From contig NZ_CP064788.1 of NCBI RefSeq assembly GCF_017094525.1, positions 1,287,030-1,351,029 on the forward strand: a stretch of 64,000 bases of DNA, written 5' to 3'. Source of the stretch: Halapricum desulfuricans (lineage in GTDB: Archaea > Halobacteriota > Halobacteria > Halobacteriales > Haloarculaceae). The notes under the pieces were generated by a model, which saw only the letters and a program-made list of their open reading frames with translations, did not search any database and was not told the origin of the DNA. The position numbers and the translations under genes are program-made. How positions within the stretch are numbered: the stretch's first letter is position 1; the number at the start of each line of letters is the position of its first letter. Positions 35,956 through 44,087 of the stretch are shown here, piece after piece.

Positions 35956-36258
35956 TCGGTGAATGCCTGCTCTGGATGGGCCGTTTGCCGTCAGGCAGTC
36001 ACGCCGGTGAACCGTTACTGTCGTTATCGCTATGCAAGACGTTATCGCAGTCGTGACAGACGCACGTTCCGACGTCAGTCTCGTAGCCCCAGTGGTGGTA
36101 GCCGAGATGGTATCTTCTTACCTTATTAATAGCATAATTCAGATAGGGGAACAATGAGTGCGACAATTGAGAGCGCCTCCGGTCCGATCCGTCCGAATAT
36201 CAGGAAAACAACTGGAATTAACAGAGCTATCGCACTCGAACAATCTCCGAAAAGCCCC
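35956..36258. other. Left boundary of the defence island; possible 51-codon Cys-rich gene
   Basis: 303 bp. The right half is AT-rich (36110-36250). On the minus strand a frame of 51 codons from TTG 36154 to the stop at 35999 encodes a peptide with CVCHDC and a His/Tyr-rich segment RRYHLGYHHWGY. It lacks an ATG and may be a gene fragment. No copy of the tRNA 3' end is found here. Confidence 0.35.
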
Positions 36259-39174
36259 TTATACTGGAAACGTAAGGCAAATGTTCGCAACTTCAGGTGC
36301 GTGTGATATCACCCGGGCTTTCCGCTCTAACTCTTTACGCCGCTCATCAATTCGACGTTCCAGTTTGTTCAGTCGCTCTTCTTGACCGCGGATAGCGATC
36401 TCCATATCGGATCCCGCTTCGGCTTTCCGTTCGTACTCCTCGAGGAATTGTTCGATCCGCTGGCGTTCTGATTCGGCATATTCCTCGAGGTCATCCAGTT
36501 CCTGTTGCGTTTCTGCCCGCCGCTGTTCGTGTAATTCGTCCCGAAGTGACGCGACTCGCTGGCTGATGTATTGATCGGCCACTGCCCGGAGCTGATCCTG
36601 GTTCTGAACGAGCGAATGCACCGTCCCAGAATTGGGTGTGCCTTTGACACTGTTGCCCTGAACAACGCGTTTCCCCAGCCGCTGGTGGGGATCCTGATGA
36701 CTGTTGTCTACAAACACCGGAACCATCTCCTCGCGAACGACATCGCCTGTGCCGTCCTCAAATCGAATTCGGTAATTGTACGCAATGCCAGGCGTCTCGA
36801 CGAACGGGAGGAGTTTGAGCCCGACATCTCCGTGCTCGCTATCCAACACTTGCCGCATTAGTCGCTGCACGACTTCGTCGTCGGGAGAGAGATAATCGAT
36901 ATCGTCGTGATCGATCGCAAAGTCCCGGCTGAAGGTAAACGGCCCGTATTCCCCGTCGGTTTTGTAATCGAGTTGGTCCGGGAGTTCAGCCTCGAAGAGG
37001 TTGCTACCGACTTTCTCGATGCGGCCACCGAGCGCTTTGACACTCTGTTCGACGAATTCCCGGATATCAGCTTCTGTACCATAGACGTCTTCCGACTCGT
37101 CCATGACCTCCTGAATCTTCTCCCGGCTCTCCTGATCAAAGGTTGTCGTGTCGATCAAACTGCGCTCGTACCACTCCTCGAGAGTCTGCTGACGGTCGTC
37201 GATGAGATCCGCTAACTCTTCTTTGGTCGCGCTTGGCGGCTCCTCGTTCTGGATAGACTCCATGATGAGAGAATCGACGTTGATGTCGTCGAGCATACCC
37301 AGGACGTCAGCTGTACTTCCGAGTTTGTCCCGGATATTTTCGACTCTCTCCTGGAGCATTTCGAAGATCTCTCCCTCGCGGGTGTCCTCAAAAGAGAAGT
37401 TCCAGACCGTGACTTCCTTGTCCTGCCCGTATCGGTGAATCCGGCCGATGCGCTGTTCGAGCCGGTTCGGGTTCCACGGGAGTTCATAGTTCACCATGAT
37501 ATGGCAACTATGCTGGAGGTCGATCCCTTCGCTTGCTGCATCCGTCGCAAAGAGCAGCCGTGACTGCCCGTGGTTGAACTCTTCCTCGATGCGGGCCCGA
37601 TCGTCCTTATCGACGTCCCCGTGAATCACGAGGATTTCGTCAGCCCACGGTTCGTCTTCGACCAACTCGAGCAGGTAATCGAGCGTGTCCCGGTATTCAG
37701 TGAACAGCAAGAGCTTCTCGTCGGGCTGTTCTTCGAGAAGCTGCTGTATGTAGCGGCGTACTTTTTGGGCTTTCGAGTCAACCGAGATACCGTCGGCAAG
37801 AGAGACAAGGTCACGAAGGGTTTCGATTTCTTCCTCGAGTTGCGCATCGCTTTCAGTAACGGTCAGCCCGGCGATCTCCGTTTCAGCTTGCTGCTTGTCG
37901 TCTTCATCGAGATCCTCTCCGTCGAGATACGCCGAAGCTGCTTCGGACAAGTCAGTGCTCGTCGATTGTTCTTCGACGAGATCACGCAATCGACGCTTCA
38001 GTGTCGCTTCGATCGCACCAATGCTGCTGACCAGGCGCTTCTGCATGAGCGCCATTGCGAACCCGACGGCCGGCTCGTTCAGTTGTTCCGATCGATTGTA
38101 GACGTTCTTGACGTAGTCGGTAACAGCCCGGTAGAACTGCCGTTCCTCGTGTGTCATCTCAACCGGAACAGTATTCACCTCTCGGTCGGGGAAGATCCGG
38201 TCGCCGTTCTCGTCGTAGATCATTTGCTTTCCACGACGAATCATCACGCGATCGACGACGTCCTTGGAGAGTTCCTGGTTTTCGGCGACAAGGAACGGGT
38301 CGATATACTCGACAAGCGAGCGGAACGCTTCGCCTTTCCCGTCGTGTGGCGTCGCGCTCAACAGCAGGAGCGAATCGGAATTCCCCGCGACCCGCTCGAC
38401 CATCTTGGCTCGTTTGGCCGGTGAATCGCCACGCTTTGCGGCCTTGTGAGCCTCATCAACGACTACGACGTCCCAGAAAGCGTCATCGAGTGCGTTCTGA
38501 AATTCGTCCTGGCGGAGGAACGCCATACTGCCGATCAACCGCTGGTTATCTTGTCCCCAGATGTTGGTCTCCTCACCGAGACGGCGACGCTCGCCTTCGA
38601 CCCACTTCCGGTCAGCCAGCGTGAGGTCAATGTCGAAAAAGCGGTCCATATCTCGGATCCACTTCTTCTGAAGATGCGCGGGGACGATGAACAGCACCCG
38701 GTCTGCGCGGTTTCTGGCAGCGAGTTCCTTGAGGATGAGACCCGCTTCGATCGTCTTTCCGAGGCCAACGTCGTCTGCGATGAGCACGCGCTGGCGCAGC
38801 TTCTGCATCACCCAGTTGACCGCGTCAAGCTGATAGGGCTCTAATCGAACCAGCGAGTTCGAAATACTCAGTAGCTGACCCTGTTCGTGGGCAATCTGGA
38901 GACGGAGCGCTTGCGAGCGAAGATCGAACCACTCGGCAGACACAGCGTCGTGATCGGGATGGAGTTGATCGGTCGTGTCAGGTTCGAGTTTGCTGAGTTG
39001 GTCACGTTGCAGTTCGATCTCGACATCGTCGATACAGACCGTTTTCACGCCGTCGTCCTCGACATACACTCGCAGATACTCCAGGTCGCCAACAGAGTAC
39101 GTCTTGATCACTTCGGCAGCGTCGTCGTTCAGTCGGATCGAGTCACCCGGTTCGAGATCGTGTCTGAGACTCAT
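36259..39174 (-). CDS. brxHII: BREX helicase BrxHII
   Basis: A 971-residue SNF2-type helicase. Motifs: Q-like YQLDAVNWVMQKL, Walker A ADDVGLGKTIEAGL (about residue 130), DEAH box VVVDEAHKAAKRG (about 235), SAT-like LLSATPHDGKG, ATDAASEGIDLQ and the motif VI IGRIHRYGQ (about 570). A C-terminal coiled region (residues 870-960) follows. This matches BrxHII of BREX type 3/5 or the related DISARM DrmD. The start overlaps the pglZ stop (ATGA), and it is the last gene of the cluster. Context favours BREX over DISARM because pglX, pglZ, brxB and brxC are all adjacent. Confidence 0.87.
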   Translation of the reverse strand: MSLRHDLEPGDSIRLNDDAAEVIKTYSVGDLEYLRVYVEDDGVKTVCIDDVEIELQRDQLSKLEPDTTDQLHPDHDAVSAEWFDLRSQALRLQIAHEQGQLLSISNSLVRLEPYQLDAVNWVMQKLRQRVLIADDVGLGKTIEAGLILKELAARNRADRVLFIVPAHLQKKWIRDMDRFFDIDLTLADRKWVEGERRRLGEETNIWGQDNQRLIGSMAFLRQDEFQNALDDAFWDVVVVDEAHKAAKRGDSPAKRAKMVERVAGNSDSLLLLSATPHDGKGEAFRSLVEYIDPFLVAENQELSKDVVDRVMIRRGKQMIYDENGDRIFPDREVNTVPVEMTHEERQFYRAVTDYVKNVYNRSEQLNEPAVGFAMALMQKRLVSSIGAIEATLKRRLRDLVEEQSTSTDLSEAASAYLDGEDLDEDDKQQAETEIAGLTVTESDAQLEEEIETLRDLVSLADGISVDSKAQKVRRYIQQLLEEQPDEKLLLFTEYRDTLDYLLELVEDEPWADEILVIHGDVDKDDRARIEEEFNHGQSRLLFATDAASEGIDLQHSCHIMVNYELPWNPNRLEQRIGRIHRYGQDKEVTVWNFSFEDTREGEIFEMLQERVENIRDKLGSTADVLGMLDDINVDSLIMESIQNEEPPSATKEELADLIDDRQQTLEEWYERSLIDTTTFDQESREKIQEVMDESEDVYGTEADIREFVEQSVKALGGRIEKVGSNLFEAELPDQLDYKTDGEYGPFTFSRDFAIDHDDIDYLSPDDEVVQRLMRQVLDSEHGDVGLKLLPFVETPGIAYNYRIRFEDGTGDVVREEMVPVFVDNSHQDPHQRLGKRVVQGNSVKGTPNSGTVHSLVQNQDQLRAVADQYISQRVASLRDELHEQRRAETQQELDDLEEYAESERQRIEQFLEEYERKAEAGSDMEIAIRGQEERLNKLERRIDERRKELERKARVISHAPEVANICLTFPV

Positions 39175-41339
39175 TCTTGCGTGATCGTGACGAAATTCAG
39201 GACGAACTCCTGGGGGAGAACACCGCCGTGGTAGAAGCGAGCGTCCGGGAGCCCCTGATTTCGGAACCGCTGGATCGGGTCAGCGAGCGCACTGATCTTC
39301 GTCTCCCCATCGAGATAGCCGAGGTGAGCGTTCTCGTCGAGAAGCACACCGGGCGCGTCTTCGTCGATATCTTCCCCTGCCACCCATCGCCGCGTCACCT
39401 GCTCAGCCTCCGAAGGTGGATAGATGTCGTCGATATCGACGCTTCGCGGGAGCGAGACGAACCCGTGGTCAGCCAGGATGTACGCTCGGTCCCACTCCCC
39501 CTGATCGAGCTTCTCGCAGATGATCCGGGAGATCTTCTCGATGCGGTTTTGGAACAGGCCTTCGAAGTCGGTGAGTTCCCCCTCACCGGTCTTGTCGAGG
39601 TCGTTCCAGTAGTATGCGACGCGGGTCTCGCCCCATCCCGTCTCTTCGCTCTCGCTTTGCATGATGTAGCTCCACCCGTCGTCTTTCAGCAGTTGCTCCC
39701 GTCGGTAATTGGTGATTGTGTGTCCGTTGCGTCGGGGGACCAGCTCGCCGTCGTCAAGCTCGACGTTGAAACTGAACTTGCTGCCCGGGGTGAGTGCTGC
39801 CTTTCCGAAGTCGGTGTCGGAGGGGAACGCCCCGACCCAGGTATTCTCGTCAACTTCGAGACTCGGGAGGTCGCGGCGAATGGAGTCGGCCAGTTCGTGG
39901 GCGAGATCGAACCGTAGCGCATCGACGATGAACAGCACGACGCTCTGCCCACTCTGGAGGTGTTCCTTCTCTTCAGCGAAGAACTGGTGGGCGTGGTTCT
40001 GATCGACGAACGGTGAGCCGTCTTCGATCTGATCGACGACGAGATCGCCCAGGTCGCTGAGATACTCGAGATACCGCGACTCCACGAGCGACGTGCGCAT
40101 GTCAGCAAGCGTCGCCGTCGCGGGGTGTTCCTCCGGCAGGCCGGTCTCCGGCTCCCCCGAAACGACGAGGTTGAACACCGCGTTGTCAATCTGCCAGGTT
40201 CCGTTCTCGACGTCACCGTAGAGGGCAACGACGTCGTCGGTGTCGCCCCGCTGTTCCCAGGTATCGAGTTCGTTCGCCAGGTTGGCCACCTCGAGGGCCT
40301 GTTTCCAGACGTGGGTCCAGGCGACGTCACCGTAGGTCTGTTCGAGGCGCTGGTGGCGTCGGGTGGCGCGACTCGCGCAGGTCTCGTAGTCGCCAGCCCT
40401 GAAGGACTGCGTCCAGTCGTCCCAGAGTTCGTGTTCCAGGGACGCATCGACCGGGCAGTCGGCGAGTTCCCACGGGTCGTCGTGCGTGCGCAGGACATCG
40501 TGCCAGAAGCGAGCGTCCGGATCGAGATAGATCTGCGCCAGCTCCCGGGGGCGTTCGGCCTTACTCAGCACGGACTGGAGATTGGGCCTGGAGATGCCGA
40601 GGTCGGAACTCGATTCAGGCTGGTATGCTGGATCGAGACGTGACTTCTCGAGACCTTCGTCGACGAGCCACTCCGCGACTGCCCAGCGACGCGTCCGTTC
40701 GACGAGCGTGTGCTCGTCGGTGACGCCCTCGACGGCTGCAACCCCTTCGTCCACGAGGAGATCGCGGATCTCGGCGAGTTTGTCGCTCTCGTCGGTTTCG
40801 TCGAGGAGGTTCCCGACACCGTATTCCAGGACGAACGCAACGGGATCGTCGTGGCCGCCGAGAACGATCTGCGTCTGGAGGCTCCGGAGGGTTGGCAAAC
40901 CGCCCTCGCCGTTGAGAGCCTCGAAGAGGATGTCGGCGACCTGTTCACGTTCGCCTCCCTCGGTGTCGCCGTAGGCTGTCCGGATCGAGGCGGCCTGGAG
41001 GCGGTCGTTCTCGAAACAGCGGGCCGCGAGTTTGCCGATGTGTGCCTCGACGACACCGCCGGTGTTCTCGACGTCGCGGAACCAATCGACGTCGTCGGTC
41101 CGGGCCTGGGGGACGTACCAGACTGTCGTCTCGCGTGGGGCCTCACCACGGAGTTCGAGCGGGGACCGTTCGGCAGCCTGGAAATCATAGCCGAGGTCGC
41201 GGCTGACAGGTTCGACGATTTCCCGGAGGTCGCCGCCGTCGTCCCACCAGAGGACGATCGGGTCGTCGTCGGGTGCCTCTTCGATGGCATTCTCGATGGC
41301 GTCGCGGGCCGCCTGGTGAAGAGTCTTTGTCGCGGGCAT
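39171..41339 (-). CDS. pglZ: BREX alkaline-phosphatase-fold protein PglZ
   Basis: A 722-residue PglZ. The C-terminal phosphatase-superfamily core shows the metal-binding VVLFIVDALRFD (about residue 470), AYILADHGFV (about 623) and a late FYHGGVLPQEF. The N-terminal ~430 residues are the variable BREX part. PglZ is required for BREX methylation and restriction with PglX; its enzymatic role is not fully settled. It begins 2 bases after the pglX stop and ends overlapping brxHII. Confidence 0.9.
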   Translation of the reverse strand: MPATKTLHQAARDAIENAIEEAPDDDPIVLWWDDGGDLREIVEPVSRDLGYDFQAAERSPLELRGEAPRETTVWYVPQARTDDVDWFRDVENTGGVVEAHIGKLAARCFENDRLQAASIRTAYGDTEGGEREQVADILFEALNGEGGLPTLRSLQTQIVLGGHDDPVAFVLEYGVGNLLDETDESDKLAEIRDLLVDEGVAAVEGVTDEHTLVERTRRWAVAEWLVDEGLEKSRLDPAYQPESSSDLGISRPNLQSVLSKAERPRELAQIYLDPDARFWHDVLRTHDDPWELADCPVDASLEHELWDDWTQSFRAGDYETCASRATRRHQRLEQTYGDVAWTHVWKQALEVANLANELDTWEQRGDTDDVVALYGDVENGTWQIDNAVFNLVVSGEPETGLPEEHPATATLADMRTSLVESRYLEYLSDLGDLVVDQIEDGSPFVDQNHAHQFFAEEKEHLQSGQSVVLFIVDALRFDLAHELADSIRRDLPSLEVDENTWVGAFPSDTDFGKAALTPGSKFSFNVELDDGELVPRRNGHTITNYRREQLLKDDGWSYIMQSESEETGWGETRVAYYWNDLDKTGEGELTDFEGLFQNRIEKISRIICEKLDQGEWDRAYILADHGFVSLPRSVDIDDIYPPSEAEQVTRRWVAGEDIDEDAPGVLLDENAHLGYLDGETKISALADPIQRFRNQGLPDARFYHGGVLPQEFVLNFVTITQE

Positions 41340-41341
41340 GG

Positions 41342-42706
41342 TTACAAGACCTGATCATCGACAGTTTCCGGAACAATCTCGGCGTCGGCCAGCGGCGTGA
41401 CATTGATCTCGACGCCGTGTTTGTGGTTGGGCTGGTAGCCCGCGGTCGTGATTTCCGACAAGGCGCGGTCAGCCCAGTCAGATGGAATATCACTCGCCAT
41501 CGCCTCGGATACCTCTTTGATATCGTCTGCAAGATCCTGATAGTCATCGACGCCACTCGCCAGCTCGGAGATCAGTTGTTGGCGACGGGACACACCGTTT
41601 TCGCCGAGGCTCGTTTGATCCGGCTCCTCGAAGTTGTCGAAGTAGTAGGTCATGAACAGGATGCCGTTGCTGGCGTAGTGACTCGAGCCGACCAGATCCT
41701 CGTAGTACTCGAAGAGGTCGTACAGGTGGGCCTCGACTGGCTCGGAGCCATCATTCGCGTAGGCCTCGAAGGCGCTTTCGAGATCCTCGAGGGCGTCGAT
41801 CCACTCCTCGCGGTTCTCCTCAACCGTCTCGTAGAACGACGGACTGAACAGATCCTCCATGTCTACGTCCTCAAGAGCAGCGAGTTGATCCAGTGTCTCG
41901 AGTCGCTCGGCCGTCTGCGCTCTGAAGTTGGCCACTAGCTCGGCGGCCTCCGCGGCACGCTCCTGATTCTCCGCGGGCCACTCGCGGGGGTCGGGTTGGG
42001 CGAGTTCGGCCAGTCGATCTTCGAAGACGGCGATCTGCTCCAGCCCACTCTCACAGCGAGCGTACTCCGCAGCGGCTTCGGACTGCTCGGACGCCGACAG
42101 CGAGTCGTCGCTCCGGCGGCGGTTGGCCGCACTCCGGCGTTCTCGGAGCAGGGCCTTCCGCGGTTCCAGATAACGGTTCTGGAGGCGGTCGAAGACGTTC
42201 GCATCGAGTTGGTGGTAGTCCACCAGGCAGGCGAAGCCCTCCCCCTCAGGATCGGAGACGAGTCGCTCGGTGGTGAACCGCCAGAGGATCGGCGTGCGGT
42301 CGAACTTCGAGACGTGGTACTCGAAGAGGTCGTCTTCGAGCCACTGCCGGAGGTTCGGATACGCTTCTTCGTCCGCGGTCTGATTGCCGAGGACTTGATC
42401 GACCTCGGCGAGGCGGGCGTCAGCGTACTCGCCCCAGATGCGTTCGAACTCGGCTTCGAGATGGGTGAGGAGGTTGGCTTCACCTTCGACGTCGGAGATC
42501 GGGACGATGCCGTCGTCGGCTTCGTTGGCGGTCCGGAGTGTAAGATGGAGGAGGAGGTCTTTCACCATTCCTGGGAAGTTATCAGGACGGTCGGACACGT
42601 CATTGGGGTTTGATACTTTGCGGTCATCTGGTTGTTCAACAGTCCTGAGCCATATTTCCTGCTTAATCGCTTTACGTGTCTCTTCCCCAATACCCAGCGT
42701 TTCTGA
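41342..42706 (-). pseudogene. pglX: pglX, 3' part, cut off by the ISH3 element
   Basis: The C-terminal ~454 codons of pglX. The frame is open from the edge of the target duplication (42706) through SETLGIGEETRKAIKQEI and into the GC-rich tail. A GTG at 42598 could restart translation (418 residues, beginning SDRPDNFPGMVKDLLL). The end, YQPNHKHGVEINVTPLAD, is the sort of ending seen in PglX proteins, which is why I join it to the methylase at 44088-46925 rather than calling it a separate protein. Read on its own it would look like a hypothetical protein. Confidence 0.85.
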
Positions 42707-42711
42707 AACCT

Positions 42712-44087
42712 CAGTCGATCACATCGACAGCCGCATAATCCCGTTCAGTAAGCGCTGAATCTGTTTGGTCTGTGCTTGGACTGTCTCGAAGTAGGACGAA
42801 CGGTGAGTCTCGGTGATGAGGAGTCGCTGTCGGCGGCGGACCGCCGCCGACGCGACAGTGTCGCCACTCACGATCGCTGTCCAGACCAGTGGACAGCTAC
42901 CGGAAGAACCGGTCGTCGAGTGACTGGTTCGCTGGAACAGCCCTGCGCACACCGAGCGCTGTCCAAGCGGCCCGCAGCACCATCTCACAGAACTCCGTGA
43001 ACGGCCAGTTCCAGAGGCGGCGCCCCCCGCGGCGGGGCGCCGCCACGTACTTCCAGTGGAGATACCGCCAGCTGTTCTGGAGCAGCAGACTCACGACAAA
43101 CATCACCAGCCGTAGTCCAGCGTCCTGAGAACTGGTGAACGCGAGGCTCTGTCTGGCTAAGCGGTAGCTGGACTCGATGCCGAAGCGCTTGCTGTAGTGT
43201 TCTCGCGCATCCCGTGGCGTGTCGATAAACGGCGCGTCAGCGGCGTAGCCGTGACGCGCCACCCCGTGTTCGTCGTATCGTCCCTGTTGGTAGACGCAGT
43301 CGATGAACACGGGGAAGGTCACTTCGCCGGCGAGATTGTGTTCGATCTCGCGGCTCCAGCCTGTGCTGAGCTCATGTTGAATCGTCTCGCCCCACTCGAC
43401 GATCGGCATCACGTAGGCGTAGTTGTGCGCGTACAGCAGTCCGAGACAGGTGCTGTTGTAGAAACCGCGATCGAGGTAGACGGCCTTGACGCCGAGGTCA
43501 AGGCCGTCGAGGAGTTCGAGAAACTCAGTGAGGACATCGCTGGTGGTGTCGCCAGCGACAAGCTGGCGCACCGCCAGCGTGTACCGCTTGTTACGTACCC
43601 GCGCGTAGAGCGTCGCATACGCGTGAAACGTCGTTGTTCCCCGTTTCGCCTCCGAGAAGTACAGCGCTTCTGTCTCGTCTTCGTCACCGTAGTAGGGATC
43701 GAGGTGGAGGTCGGCGACGACCTCCACCGGTCGATCCGGCAGTGTCTCAAGCGCATCTCGTTGCAAGAGCGTGTCTCCAACCGCCTCAACAATATCAAGG
43801 TCGAACTGGTCTGTGAGATGTCCCCGAACGGTGTTAGCGTGCGGTGAGTCAGCGGTCGATTCACAGACGTGATTGATCGAGGTCCCGCCGGCGCTGGCGC
43901 CGGCGAGGACCTCGTATAGTTTCTCCGTGGTGACTTCGACGTTCTCGCCGAGATCTATTGCCAGTTCCTCATCAAGACTGTTGACGACAAAATTAAGCAG
44001 GTGCTCTTCCTCTATCTCGCTGTCTGCTTCGGTAGGCTTCACACCATACCCAAGCAGACACTTCCTCTAATCCGATGTGATCGACTG
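42712..44087 (-). mobile_element. ISH3-family insertion sequence inside pglX
   Basis: A 1,376-bp element. Terminal inverted repeats: CAGTCGATCACATCG at 42712-42726, and its reverse complement at 44073-44087. The 5-bp target duplication AACCT is present at 42707-42711 and 44088-44092. Size, repeat length and duplication fit the ISH3 family. The element carries one intact transposase, and its last bases supply the new stop codon (44067-44069) for the pglX 5' part. Confidence 0.93.
42897..44042 (-). CDS. ISH3-family DDE transposase
   Basis: A 381-residue transposase starting at GTG 44042 (MKPTEADSEIEEEHLL). Candidate catalytic acids are in VVADLHLDPYYG (Asp), VYLDRGFY (Asp) and RFGIESSYRLARQ (Glu), in the spacing of ISH3/IS4-like enzymes. 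Length is typical (about 380-390). No stop or frameshift is visible, so the element may still be mobile. Confidence 0.9.
   Translation of the reverse strand: MKPTEADSEIEEEHLLNFVVNSLDEELAIDLGENVEVTTEKLYEVLAGASAGGTSINHVCESTADSPHANTVRGHLTDQFDLDIVEAVGDTLLQRDALETLPDRPVEVVADLHLDPYYGDEDETEALYFSEAKRGTTTFHAYATLYARVRNKRYTLAVRQLVAGDTTSDVLTEFLELLDGLDLGVKAVYLDRGFYNSTCLGLLYAHNYAYVMPIVEWGETIQHELSTGWSREIEHNLAGEVTFPVFIDCVYQQGRYDEHGVARHGYAADAPFIDTPRDAREHYSKRFGIESSYRLARQSLAFTSSQDAGLRLVMFVVSLLLQNSWRYLHWKYVAAPRRGGRRLWNWPFTEFCEMVLRAAWTALGVRRAVPANQSLDDRFFR

Noticed and set aside
36154-36306. A 50-codon plus-strand frame (MSATIESASGP...) overlapping the end of brxHII
   Set aside because: It overlaps the brxHII coding end antisense and has no recognisable motif.
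36259-41339. A DISARM system (helicase next to methylase)
   Set aside because: The helicase resembles DrmD-type SNF2 enzymes too, but pglZ, brxB and two PglY/BrxC ATPases are BREX hallmarks and no drmA/drmB/drmC is present.
41342-42598. A stand-alone 418-residue hypothetical gene between pglZ and the IS
   Set aside because: The frame stays open upstream of its GTG to the target duplication and joins the pglX frame exactly, so it is the C-terminus of PglX.
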